Of a stretch of 64,000 nucleotides of DNA, positions 50,101 to 61,200 are shown piece after piece. Made by a program: the position numbers and the translations under genes. Location of the stretch: NCBI RefSeq assembly GCF_932526225.1, contig NC_064035.1:11209296-11273295 (forward strand), written 5' to 3'. This DNA comes from Nematostella vectensis (taxonomy: Eukaryota; Cnidaria; Anthozoa; Actiniaria; Edwardsiidae). A model generated the notes under the pieces. The model was given only the letters and a program-made list of their open reading frames with translations. It was not told where the DNA came from and did not search any database. Positions within the stretch are counted from its first letter, which is position 1. The number at the start of each line of letters is the position of its first letter.

Positions 50101-50136
50101 CAAACATACCCTCCATCGAGAGAATATGGCCCCCAT
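38129..50136 (-). CDS. LNPK: Lunapark, ER three-way junction protein
   Basis: Thirteen exons, high to low, close in phase to 399 residues: 50110-50136, 49930-49971, 44449-44636, 44083-44141, 43925-43965, 43342-43425, 41738-41798, 41172-41351, 40964-41037, 40572-40680, 40129-40329, 38899-38964, 38129-38196. MGAIFSRWR begins the protein like vertebrate MGGLFSRWR (myristoylated). Two membrane segments (about 40-62 and 75-97) are followed by a coiled coil with LQEVMEKETYKTAKEIL. A proline-rich region leads to the zinc finger VEYLIGDGPSNRYALICQKC, SHNGMALKEEFEYI and AFRCCYC (Cys 270, 273, 292, 295). Lunapark stabilises three-way junctions of the tubular ER. Intron 2 (5.3 kb) hosts a DNA transposon remnant and intron 6 a hAT-type MITE. 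Confidence 0.96.
39337..39464. repeat. MITE-like dispersed repeat, copy 2
   Basis: Related to 26927-27043. This copy has both ends: AAACATCGTATT on the left and AATACGACGTTT on the right form inverted repeats. The interior carries ATGCAAAT-type octamers in both orientations. It is in LNPK intron 11. Confidence 0.75.
42243..43150. repeat. Local tandem duplication in LNPK intron 6
   Basis: The stretch with GATATTTTACACACAAATAA and CAAAATAGGT at 42250-42285 recurs at 43040-43075. The following parts (AGGGCTTGCTAATGATAGTTTTCA near 42915, GGGGCTTGCTAGAGATAGTG near 43105) also match. The two copies are now separated by the MITE at 42303-42892, which landed in the first copy. Confidence 0.75.
42303..42892. 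mobile_element. hAT-type MITE with terminal inverted repeats and 6-bp target duplication
   Basis: Perfect 21-bp terminal repeats begin CAGGGCTTCTGGAATTACGC at the left end and are mirrored at the right end (42872-42892). They are flanked by TAAAGC at 42297-42302 and 42893-42898, a 6-bp target-site duplication. The interior is rich in GCGTAAT motifs in both halves and has no coding capacity. CAGGG termini suggest the hAT superfamily; a 6-bp duplication is less usual for it. Confidence 0.88.
46621..49088. repeat. Cluster of about nine copies of GTAACGTAAATGAC
   Basis: Plus orientation at 46621, 46642 (one change), 46786, 46969, 48719 (variant), 48883 (one change) and 49075; minus orientation at 48351, 48704 and a variant near 48330. 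The copies flank the transposase-like ORF (47006-48167) but none falls inside it. Subterminal transposase-binding repeats would fit; otherwise the role is unknown. Confidence 0.8.
47006..48167 (-). pseudogene. Transposon-encoded RNase H-fold / transposase-like protein, frameshifted
   Basis: A start region (MGKSSAEIQRAYRERKK, ATG at 48167) is followed after a one-base frameshift near 47985-47995 by an open frame to 47006. The latter has VQSAHW, HYWTDSPTSQYRNKTIF, FEAGHGKGPCDGVGGAAKR and DDAHSFF, an order I recognise from repetitive cnidarian and fish sequences. Near the C-terminus an SH3/BAH-like segment (AREDVIWIKRHMILCVIEPP) is present. Acidic residues at the QMD and WTDS positions could be part of a DDE-type site (inference). 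It is on the same strand as LNPK, within intron 2, and probably not a host gene. Confidence 0.65.
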
Positions 50137-51877
50137 AACACTAGTTTCACGCCAATCTGGGTTGTCTTTTTAAGAATCGCTATCTGAATGTAGACATCTT
50201 TTCCGAGATCAAACTCTTCGTACTTTGGAGCAGGCGCGTAAACCAAGAACGCACATGCGTATTGGAGCATTGCACAGGCAGCCCGAGCTCGAGCTTTTCC
50301 TGGCAGTTTGATGAGTTGATGAGTAGAGCTAAATTTTATTTTATTTTTCATTTTAACAGCATGAAGACTGAGAATATTCGACTAAAGCTGTTAAGTTTGT
50401 TTACTATATAAATTATTTGCAGGGGGTTTCTTAGATATTTTTCGAGTTTTTAAAGGACCCCCATCCCAGCGGAATCAAACGCCGACACCGTTGTTCATAC
50501 CGCGAACTACAGTGTTTCTAGTTCTTTATGGAGCACTTCTACACTTTAATCTTGCATACGGTCATTTGGTCAGCGGAGGCGACGGGCAAGCGACCGTAGG
50601 CTCTGGGAACGCAGGGAACAAGAAGCAAAGAAAGAATAACCACTGCTATTGCTAACACAGCGAGACTTTCCCCCTCACCCTTGGGAGTATTGGTGGCGTA
50701 CTTGGCAGAACGTCACACGGCAGTGCCTGTGCATCTACGACTGGGCTCAGAGCCCGATTTTCGGTTCCGACGTGAGTTGAGTTAGTTGGTTCTTGCCTTT
50801 GCTACTAGGGTTTTTCTCTGGGATTTCCGGTTTTCTTCCTTCACAAAAGGTAGAGAGTCAATGATAACCGTCACGAATATAGGGGTCGCCACTGCCTACA
50901 GCATATTAGTTACACCAGCATGGAATCGCTATATTCGCGACGGTAGTCATGGAATCATAACCCATTTGTGACACAAGGATATGTGAGCACTATATTCGTG
51001 ACGGTTATCATTGACTCTTTACCACACAAAAACCAACATTTTCACTTGTGTTCCGTGGCCACAGATATGAGTCGTATGGTGCGGTTGCCTGAGGAGCCTA
51101 GCTACTTTGCCTCGAACTAGAACCATATCGTTTATATGCGCTCTTGTAATCTAGCATTGCAGATGCTTAGAGGGTGACTAGTTTCTCAAATCTATTTTCA
51201 TCGCCACAGGGCTATGGTACTGGAATGGGCCCCTTTTAACTCTTGTTTATAGAGTTGCTAAAAAGGTCTACAAGCAGCTTACAGTAATTTTATTGTAATT
51301 TCTATTATATAGTAATTCAATTTTCTCATACCGTATATGTTGTGTACATTAGCGTGGACATTAAAATATAAATAACGAAATAACTATCAAATTTTACTAA
51401 CACAAATATTGAGTGGCCTAGACACCGCAGTATAAGCAACGCCGAATCTGTGACTTCAAATTTTATTTTATGGATTTCAAAAAACTGTATGTCATGTTCA
51501 GCACAAGCAAGAGTTCATTTTATTTTAATCGAACTTCTACTGGCATAACCGTGATTTATAAATAATTAACAAATAAAGCCACAGATACAAAACATAAACT
51601 AACCGTAAAAGATCAGGCGGTTTGATGTTTGATTCTTGGTGTCACAAAGAGGGGTTCGCCAAAATTTTTTCTTCATATTCTACCTTCGTAACGATTTTGG
51701 AATGAACAGACACAATAAAAAAAAAAATATAAAAGACAGCCCAAGGGGTGGGGGGGGGGGGGGGGTTACCCCCTAAAACCCCCCGTAGATCCGCTACTGG
51801 TTCTTACGGGATGAATGGGAAAGCTCGCGCTAAAACTCTTCATATATTTGGACAAATTCTTAGATTCTGTCCCTTTG
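50137..51877. other. Intergenic region: LNPK promoter side and CFAP141 3' end
   Basis: Contains the LNPK promoter (upstream of 50136), the inverted-repeat element at 50854-51018 and, near 51747-51800, a poly-G remnant followed by GTAGATCCGCTACTGG, a common MITE end. No coding exon is supported. Confidence 0.5.
50854..51018. mobile_element. Small MITE with perfect 28-bp inverted ends
   Basis: AGAGTCAATGATAACCGTCA and eight further bases at 50854-50881 are mirrored exactly at 50991-51018. The interior (about 109 bp) is unique and also carries GAATCGCTATATTCGCGACGG, a shorter internal relative of the ends. No target duplication is clear. Confidence 0.8.
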
Positions 51878-54800
51878 TTATATCCTCTTGACGTAAAAAG
51901 CGACCCCGATGGCGTTTAATTCTTTTTCTTGTTCCTGTAGCTCCTGGTTGATGAGCTGCCGAAGCCTGGAACGTCTTAACTGTTAAAAAGATAGGGAAAA
52001 TTGCAACATAAGTGCAGATCTCTGAACGCAGATAGAAATAACTATTAACTATAAATTTCTATTTAGCGCAACAACAAATGCATTGTGCAAAAAGTGATAA
52101 AAATATGGCCGCAACATTAATAATTGATAATGAAAAGTACTTTACTTCTACTTAGCACCTCGGATATCAATTGCTTATAAAGTCACGTGTACAAAAAAGT
52201 ATATCCAAGCAGTATATCACCTAATGTTAACAAGAATAAACTTTCTATAGTTGCGATTATAGAAGAGACAATTGAATTGCAATGTATAAGCGATATACCA
52301 TACTTACCAGCAGAATTTCCCTATTTCCATGTTTACTTTCTTCTTTTAGTGCGACTAATTCCCGTGCCGTCCTCCTCTTTTCGCTTTTCTAAAGAAAAGT
52401 AAAAGGAATTAATACTGAGAACAGCGCTCTCAATGTAATTATGGAATAATGATAAAAGGGTTTAGATAATGTAGTAGATTAAAATGCTTGTACGGAAAAA
52501 AATTGGATACAGCAAAGAGATTGAAGCAAGCAGCCACCCGCACGACCACCCCCTCGCGACAGGACCCTCGCGACCGCACCCTCGCGATCGGACCCTCGGG
52601 ATCTGACCCTCGGGACCTAACCCTCGCGACAGGACCCTCGCGACCGGACCCTCGGTATCTGACCCTCGCGACCGGACCCTCGGGATCTGACCGTCGAGAC
52701 CGGACCCTCGGGATCTGACCCTCGCGACCGGACCCTCGGGATCTGACCCTCGCGGCCGGACCCTCGGGATCTGACCGTCGAGACCGGACCCTCGGGATCT
52801 GACCCTCGCGACCGGACCCTCGGGATCTGACCGTCAAGACCGGACCCTCGGGATCTGACCCTCGCGACCGGACCCTCGGGATCTGACCGTCGCGTCCGGA
52901 CCCTCGGGATCTGACCCTCGCGACCGGACCCTCGGGATCTGACCCTCGGGACCGGACCCTCGGGATCTGACCCTCGCGACCGGACCCTCGGGATCTGACC
53001 CTCGGGACCGGACCCTCGGGATCTGACCCTCGCGACCGGACCCTCGGGATCTGACCGTCGCGACCGGACCCTCGGGATCTGACCGTCGCGACCGGACCCT
53101 CGGTATCTGACCCTCGCGACCGGACCCTCGGGATCTGACCGTCGAGACCGGACCCTCGGGATCTGACCCTCGCGACCGGACCCTCGGGATCTGACCGTCA
53201 AGACCGGACCCTCGGGATCTGACCCTCGCGACCGGACCCTCGGGATCTGACCGTCGAGACCGGACCCTCGGGATCTGACCCTCGCGACCGGACCCTCGGG
53301 ATCTGACCGTCGCGACCGGACCCTCGGGATCTGACCCTCGCGACCGGACCCTCGGGATCTGACCCTCGGGACCGGACCCTCGGGATCTGACCCTCGCGAC
53401 CGGACCCTCGGGATCTGACCCTCGGGACCGGACCCTCGGGATCTGACCCTCGCGACCGGACCCACGGGATCTGACCCTCGCGACCGGACCCTCGGGATCT
53501 GACCGCCGCGACCGGACCCTCGGGATCTGACCGTCGCGACCGGACCCTCGGAATCTGACCGTCGCGACCGGACCCTCGGGATCTGACCGTCGCGACCGGA
53601 CCCTCGGGATCTGACCCTCGGGACCGGACTCTCGGGATCTGACCCTCGGGATCTGACCCTCGGGACCTGCTAAATGGCCTGTTGCGGCTGGTTGGACGTG
53701 ATTTTTATTTTTAAATCTATGAATATTTGATACTCTACCATGCTACCATGGTAACCGGTCACATAGATTTCCACATAGCACACAGATTTCTCCAAACGTA
53801 AAAAAGGTGAATTTCTCATATTTTGGTCCTGATTAGTTGACTATCAACTGACCTCTCGTGGGGGGGGGGGGGGGGGGGGGCTGGTTGGCTAAATTCTGCG
53901 TTAGTAAAAATGCCAATGAGTTTACAATGACACTTTAAAAGGACATATTCATGCATTATTTATTATCTTCGAATGTTTATATGCATTACTTATTTGGAGT
54001 GTCTGTACTCAAGAGATACGGAATAAGGGTACTCCCTCCCCCAGTCACACTCAAAACATAGCTCAAAACCGAGTTAATTTTTATTTCGCCCCTTTATATG
54101 TTTTGGAGCCTCCTATCCAGCTATCGGGGTGGCCCCTATGTCTTTGAGAACTTCTGCATTCTCTAGCGAGCAAGTGTCTTACCTCGTCAAGTGATGCCAG
54201 CCATGAAGATCGTTCCAGTTCTTGCTGTGCTCTGTACAAAGCAATGCGTGCCGATTTAGTGAGATTAGTGAAGGTTTGTTTGTTTGTTTGAATTTTTCAT
54301 CTATAGCTCCAGTTCCACTCAAAAGAGCGACAGATCTTTTATACTTACAGTTGTTCACTTCTTTCCCGCGATGAAATCATCTCATCCATCTTATAAAAAA
54401 GTAAAGATCATATAATTATGTTACAAAAAGCGCATAGATCGAGATGAGTATTTGCTTAACAAAAAGTATATTTTCATTTTGCACCCAGGATATCAATAAA
54501 GGCAGGGGGTGGAACCAAGGATTTTTCAAAGGGGGTGTTTGTATTTTCTAAGCCCTCAATTGTTTGCAGCTACAGCATATGGTTTTATTGATTTACCCCT
54601 GGATCCGCAAACTAGGTTAGTTATAGTTACCACCATTAAGTAACATGATTTTGAGTTGTATACGATCGCGTTTGTTTGTTTGTTTGCTTTATCGTACTAT
54701 GTTCGTTCAAAGTAGTTATGAGTATTCCCCTAATCTGATAATAAACCCACAAGATAACGAAGGTACAGAATGCGTTTGCGGGCGTCTTACAAATTCAGAT

Positions 54801-55038
54801 ACCGTATCCCTCACCGCGTTAAACCGCGTAAAAAGACACTCACACTAAGATTTCAAATTTTGTGTACCGGGTTTGTTATGAGTGATTGAGATACCATTCT
54901 ACATTACCAGATAACTTCGTTAAATGTACCAACCTGTATTCTGCTGTTTTGGGCTGCAAGAGCTTGGCGAAGCGTCTTAGAGTTCGGATTTAAAATTTCA
55001 TACCGATAACTCGTGGTGAAAAGTCTATCGTTCGACAT
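51878..55038 (-). CDS. CFAP141: Cilia- and flagella-associated protein 141
   Basis: Five exons, high to low, close in phase to 125 residues: 54934-55038, 54349-54389, 54183-54231, 52308-52388, 51878-51979. The C-terminus (LRQLINQELQEQEKELNAIG then VAFYVKRI) aligns directly with human CFAP141/C1orf189 (QQELNQMGKAFYVERF), and the length is close to the human ~100 residues. The N-terminal half is helical and charged (TTSYRYEILNPNSKTLRQ). CFAP141 is a small microtubule inner protein of ciliary doublets. Intron 3 is swollen by a GC-rich 28-bp minisatellite. Nothing in the ORF lengths alone would reveal this gene, since all exons are short. Confidence 0.9.
52548..53668. repeat. GC-rich 28-bp minisatellite, about 40 copies
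   Basis: Unit GGACCCTCGGGATCTGACCC then TCGCGACC, with alternations CTCG/GTCG, CGCG/CGAG and GGG. Variants recur in ordered blocks, so larger segments were duplicated. It is in intron 3 of CFAP141. All minus frames are open, giving spurious Arg/Gly/Ser-rich frames of up to 282 codons. Confidence 0.96.
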
Positions 55039-56256
55039 CACACCTTTTTGTTTTTAACTCTCAACCGATTGAGAAAAACTAATACAAAAGCGACTTTATA
55101 AACTTCGCCTTGATTTGTTATGTCATTGTCGCGGTAACCATGGCGATGTAAATCGTTGATTATAATGATCACAAAGGACACAATAGTGCTCATTAGAGGG
55201 ATTGTCCTTCAAATGGTGGCAGGTGGCTCATCGAAAGACGCGGGTATCCTGTGTCTTACAAGTCTCGATCTGTGGATTTCTGTTTAAATCGCCAGTCTAA
55301 ATAAGTCTTTATAAAACGTAAAATCTTGTAATATTCAGGTTAAATTCGTTGCTTTGGCGCATTTATACTTTGGATGGGTAAGCGATCGTCATTTACCTTA
55401 ATTGCTTGTGATGGCCTTGTTTTATTTGTCCTTGTGATGAGTCTTGTTTTGGGTTTTGATGGTAGCTTGAATATTGCAGCAATAAACTCATAGGGAATTA
55501 TCAAGCAAAGCAAGAAGGTTGGGACCTACTGCAAGGGCTTCCAGAGCCCTTTCCAAAGCCTGCGCTTTCAGAGAGACTTTATAATAAAATAAATTCCAAT
55601 AGCGATACCCAAAAATAGAGCACGCACACTTAGAATAATCATAGCTCAGACAAACAAAATGAATGATTAATGGTGCTCTTCGGTTTATTTAAGGGGAATA
55701 TGAAGGAACCTTTCCAACGGTGGCTTTCCAATCCCATAGCCAAAATAGCAAACCGACGTTCAATCCCAGTGAAAACAAAAGAAAAAGAAATCCGATGTTA
55801 ATTTCATATTTTAATTATAAGCTTTACTTATAATCTGATTATCACATAGATTGGGGTATAGATTCTTTGTTGTAAATTTAGCAATTCGTCATAGCTCACT
55901 TTGCAAACTACAAGCGGACGCTAAAAGAAAATACACAGCAAAATCCTTTTCCGTTATAGAGCTGCATCTACAGTTCTACCAATAGCAATTTATCAAAAAA
56001 AAAGTTATCTAGAATACATAAGCCGTGATATAATTGTGTTAGTTGAATTTAGTAGCTCACAAATGCATAGATACTTATTTTTCCTCGATAAAATTACTTC
56101 TCTACACCATGAAATTCAACTGTGTTATGAAGTTCTCTAAATATCTTAATCTGCGATGCCAGTGCATAACACCCTTCGGTGAAGGTTTATTCCACGGTGA
56201 ATACCGCCATAGCAAGAGCCTCTATCTCATTTCGGTAGTCTACTACTGCTCATGCT
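55039..56256. other. Intergenic region upstream of CFAP141
   Basis: Between the CFAP141 start and the 3' end of the next minus-strand gene. AT-rich, with no exon, RNA gene or named repeat recognised. Confidence 0.4.
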
Positions 56257-56769
56257 TTATGATTGCCATGTACTCGGCAGAATATTCACCATCTTTGGCA
56301 GGTAAGATTTTCTCACAAAAGTGACGGTGTGATTTGCTATTTTAAGCGTCCGAACTTGGTGTTTTAAATAAACAAATGCTTCATCTTTTATCCACACGAT
56401 CACAAATGCTTCGCAAACGTTCCGATAGAGATGGCATACCTGTTTTGCTTCGATTATACTGTTGATGCGAAATGCACATTGTCCCAACTTGATGGTACCG
56501 GAACACGAAAAATCCCCAAATCTTCCGACGTCAGTGTTTTTCAAAAGGGTATATGTTTGGTCTTCTTTTAGAAATGCTGTGATGTTATGTTCTTCAGCGG
56601 TTTCTTCCACCATTACAACCTCTTGCAATTTGTGTCTAAATTGGAATTTCATGAAGATCCACCGACCTGTTCCGAGAATGAACATCACGAGAAGCAACAG
56701 TTTGAACAGCGATGGCCGGAAGAAGTAGATTTGGCCTGTACGCACTGGCTGTGTAAGTGGCTGAAACAT
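56257..56769 (-). CDS. Unrecognised single-pass membrane protein, 170 residues
   Basis: One open frame from ATG at 56769-56767 to TAA at 56259-56257; an earlier GTG is in frame but unlikely. After about 20 residues a hydrophobic stretch LFKLLLLVMFILGTGRWIFM is followed by a presumed lumenal or extracellular part with two N-glycosylation sites (NIT, NHT) and four cysteines in FSCSGTIKLGQC and QVCHLYRNVC. The build is that of a type II membrane protein, and a small disulphide domain is likely. I do not recognise the family. It may be one exon of a larger gene or a complete intronless gene; no neighbouring exon was convincing. The opposite strand also has open frames, but they lack features. Confidence 0.55.
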   Translation of the reverse strand: MFQPLTQPVRTGQIYFFRPSLFKLLLLVMFILGTGRWIFMKFQFRHKLQEVVMVEETAEEHNITAFLKEDQTYTLLKNTDVGRFGDFSCSGTIKLGQCAFRINSIIEAKQVCHLYRNVCEAFVIVWIKDEAFVYLKHQVRTLKIANHTVTFVRKSYLPKMVNILPSTWQS

Positions 56770-58283
56770 CGTGGAAAATAACACTATCGTTTCAACAACC
56801 GCCGCGTTGTGATGCGTTGAGCATGGTGTGCTCGCGTGGAAGTAGTGATCTTTAGTTTTTAGTTATTTTATCGTAAATGCAACGTTGTTATTAGTGAATG
56901 TTTAATGACTTCATTCACTGGAACGCGTTATATGTGAGGACCCCATGCTGGCCTATATTGTCCTCTCACACACCTGCTACTGAGTTTACATAAGAGGACG
57001 CCCTTGAAAATGAATTGTTTGGATATTTTCACAAATACTTTCTTTCTGTTTCAATAATTACCAGATCCATTCAAACAGCCTAATCATTTATTCTCTCTGA
57101 CTGTAACGGTCAGACGCTGTGGATGCTTCTGTGGTTTAGTATTTTTGCAAACCTTATTTGATATTTAACTCCGCGAGAGAAGTACTTATTATGTTATTTA
57201 GCCTAAAATCTTTATTCTAGCTGTCCATGAAGTATACGTGGTGTTAGTTTAAGGTTTAAAGCCTCACAAATGAGAGCCCCTCTTTACACTAGGTGTTTGA
57301 AAAATGATTGAAAAATTGGAAAAAAATGAGTGTCATGGTTTCGTGACTGTGGTTATTACCATTGAATAATCAAAATCCTAACGTCGGGAAAGAAATGAAT
57401 TGATTGCAGTCAGTCATCTTGGTTGCTGCCTTGAACGATTGTGCACAAAACATATGATTGTCGAGATATGCTAACTTAAAACAATTCAATCACCGCACAT
57501 ACAGTAGAACGAACTTAACATTTAACACCCAACACAGAATTCGCACTGTACAGACATTACCCAACAGACAGTGCGCACTGTACACTCATTACCCGGCAGG
57601 CAGTGCGCACTGTACAAAAGACATTGCGCATTGTGTATACATTACCCAAAAGTCAGTGCGCACTGTACACTCATTGCGCATTGTTCAACATTGCGCATTG
57701 TTCAACAGACAAAGCACACTGTACAGCCATAACCCATAAGATATTGCTTATGTGCATACATTATCCAAAAGTCAGTGCAAACTTTACAGACGTTACCCAG
57801 CAGACAGTGCGCACTGTACAGATATTACCCAACAGACAGTGCGAACTGTACATTCATTACCCAACAGACAGTGCGCACTGTACAGATGTTACCCAGCAGA
57901 CAGTGCGCACAAACCCAGAATCCCGAACTCAGGTGGTTTCAAGTAGATATTCGCTCCAGTTTTGACTGCGAAATAAACATCACTTACTTTAAAATGTCGT
58001 TTATTTCTAGTTTTGTTTTTGCAGACAAGCTTCTATTTAAGTAGGCACACAATAAATAATTAACTATACCTTTGGGTGAAAGTAATGTCTATAAAGTCTT
58101 TCATATACGTAAACAGTGCGACTCTTTGTTGAGCTTTCATCGTGCAATGTGTCCGTACAACACTCGCGGGATAAATAATTCAACTGTCCTAGCCCCGGAT
58201 GTAGCCCTGCTAACACGGGTATTTGTCCGCACAGATCTACTCCATCTTTGGCCCTAATGCTCATGTGCAGACCCTAGTTCCTT
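56770..58283. other. Intergenic region with a 32-bp minisatellite
   Basis: Upstream of the 56257-56769 gene and downstream of the PNGase-like gene. Apart from the array at 57538-57910 no structure was seen. Confidence 0.4.
57538..57910. repeat. 32-bp minisatellite, about 11 imperfect copies
   Basis: Unit ACCCAACAGACAGTGCGCAC plus TGTACACTCATT. The core AGTGCGCACTGTAC is itself partly palindromic, so the array could form hairpins. Confidence 0.9.
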
Positions 58284-61200
58284 TCACACATAGTCCCGAT
58301 ACTCATAGTACACCAAGTAGCTTGACATCAGGATAATGCCCGGGTCTTGGGTGGGGTTCGGGTCCGAACCATTAAACCATCCATAATAAGATATTGTATT
58401 AGCAGCACCATGGCCATAGCGGAGCTGGTCGGTGATATCTTTCTCCCACGGTACAACTTCTTGTCCGTCACACCATCCCTCGCGACCAAACAACCACGCA
58501 TCACGAAAATCCTCCCGCGTTCGTCCTTTCACTTTACGGTCCGCACAACCCGGGGCATCGCGAGCATTCTTGAAAATTCTCATGTTACTATAGTTGCCAT
58601 TGACAACAAAGTGGTGTGACGTAATGCAGGCACCTGCGCAGTCGTTGTTGTCACGTCCGTGTCCTGTGATTGCTGCTACGAGCTTGACACGTGCCGTTCT
58701 AGGTGGGATCTTTATATTCGCAATCGCAAAATGCTTGTTGTAGTTCTCGTCGAACAGGCGTCCTGTAAACAAGTCTGTCTTGCTCATAGGGACAAGTGTT
58801 TTCTCCACAGATCTCCACGTCGTGTAGTTAGCGCCATCTGTGATAATAAAAACAATGGTGATAACGTCGCTTGACATGAACAATCTAATTGTTTGGATAT
58901 TATTATTTGACGTTAAGGGGCGGACCATTTTATTTTGACGGAGGTGGCTTTTTTTGCACTCTTTTTGTTCCCCGGATATTTTGATTTGCTGCTTGATTTT
59001 TCCCCCGAAGGATATGGCGAGTTTCTCTACCAGTCTTTGCTTGCTCCATATTTTTTTCAGGGCCTGAGCCTTCCTCGATTTTTTTTTGGTGAATCAGCCA
59101 CTCCCCCATAAAATATAAATTAGTCCATCCCTAACTTAATTTATAAAATAAAAACTCAGGGCTGCAGAGATCGGCTTACTCGTAACTCCGTTATATTTCG
59201 AAAAGCTTCAAAAAACAATTTTTTCCCTCGATAGTGACTCAGATGAACAAGAGCATCTCTTTATTACGACTGATTTTAAGGGCAATATAGCTGTTCTTGG
59301 AACAGCATTTACAGAAATGTTTTGCTTCAACATATTGGTTTTGTGCTCGATTTTTGTAAAAAAATAAATTGTCCCCACGATCGTCAAATTGAAGACTCGC
59401 GGTGGAATGTGCCGAGAAAATTTTCGCTTAAAATAAAGGAGAATTAGTCATTTACAAAATCCATTCGGGTCAATATATAGTGCAACAGCTCTTCAAAATC
59501 AGCCGATGGAGATGGATTTAAACTTTGTCTACATCGACAAAATGGGGGCTGACAGAAACTCTTTAATGCTAGCTGGTGATGATATTTAGACATGTTCATC
59601 CCATAGATGCTCACTCTGCATTTTGTCCGAAAGTCGAATGTCCAGACGGACAGTCCATGGCATGACCCACGCCTCAGTATTGATAGTAAAGTTGCAGGTG
59701 CAGCCTAGTGGTGAGGGGCACTTCATCAGGGGGAGGAGCGACGAGATGGGTGTGATCCAGTAGTTGCTTCTTCTGAAAATAACAATCAAAAAGAATCCAA
59801 GCAGTTTTATCAAACGATGAACAATATTAATGATGACGAAATACTGAAATGATTGCAAGTAATAATAGCTGTTGTGGTACAGTTGAGATTATGATGACGG
59901 AAGTAGGCTAACGGTCTACGATAATGATGATGATGATGAACTAACGGTAATAATAGTGATGGTCATGGTAAGATAATAAGAGGATATCGATGATGATGAC
60001 AACGACGACGACGACGGCGACGACGCGGCGGCGGCGGCGGTGGTGGTGGTGGTGGTGGTGGTGGTGGTGGTGGTGGTGGTGGTGGTGATGATGATGATGG
60101 CGATTGTGATGACGACGATTATGGCGATGAAGATTATTATTACCATGATAATGATGATGATATATCATACGTTGAAAAAAATAAAATGTACCTTTTAAAC
60201 GCCATTATCCAGCGTCCTAACTCAGACCCACGAGTCACACTGCCATCACACGTGACAAACAGCCTAATCACGTGATCCCAGTGAGTGCATCCGTCGGGAC
60301 CAGTCCCTGGACATGACACGGACATATCAAGCTCCACGTGTCTGTACAGCTGAAGTTCTGCAGAACAAATCAATACATCCAAAAAATAAGATAAGGCCTT
60401 CGAGCCTGAAAGGCAAGCTAGTAGAATGCAAAATACACTATTAGATGCGCATATTGCTTGCGCAAGATTTACTAAGGCTCGAAACGTTGTTATTATTTTA
60501 ATATATCTGGTAGACGACCGGATCCCTACGGCGGATTGTGGAGTAAACCGCGGAGCATGGAAACCTTATGCTGTGTATCTTTCACGTGATTTCGCTCCTC
60601 TACTTACGGTAGTACGGAGGTAAAGTCACTTGTCTTGTGATCCCTTCGGTCCCGCGAAGCTCCTTGTCTTTGAAAACGCTGATGACGCGTGCGTCTCCGC
60701 TCTTGTTGTACACATTTTCCGTGACGTAATCAAACCTGGCGCGAACAGTAAGTCATGAGCATATTTAGCATCTGAGCTTTTTGATTTGCCTGCCTATCCG
60801 TAATCAACTCATGATTTTTCCTCACTCTCCTTCTTTACCACCATTACTTTAGCTTAGATCCTTCTATACTGCAACTAACTTGGGCTATTTAGACTATTCT
60901 TATACATCCAACATCCCACAGCTTCATTAGGCTTGCCAGAATTAAGACCTAACCTTCCTACTCTCTTGTTTTTCTATTTTACTGCAACCTTGTAAGGTTT
61001 TGTCCTTTTCATTAGCAGTCAATCTACACAACACTTACCACTGAGCGTGATAAGCCAAAAAACGCATGCTCGGGAACAGAAACCAGCTTGTCTGCTGTAC
61101 TCGTCCCTGGCCATCTATGCCAAACACAAACGCGTCTGATGGGGTGGTCTGGAACCGAGCGTATAGCCCAGACACTTGTGTCAGTCTAAAGCCGCTGGCA

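Noticed and set aside
52617-53465. 282-codon Arg/Gly/Ser/Val-rich open frame on the minus strand
   Set aside because: It lies wholly in the 28-bp minisatellite, and overlapping frames of the same composition exist; the real CFAP141 exons flank it.
59916-60168. Poly-Thr and poly-His frames
   Set aside because: They are translations of the trinucleotide microsatellite in an intron of the PNGase-like gene.
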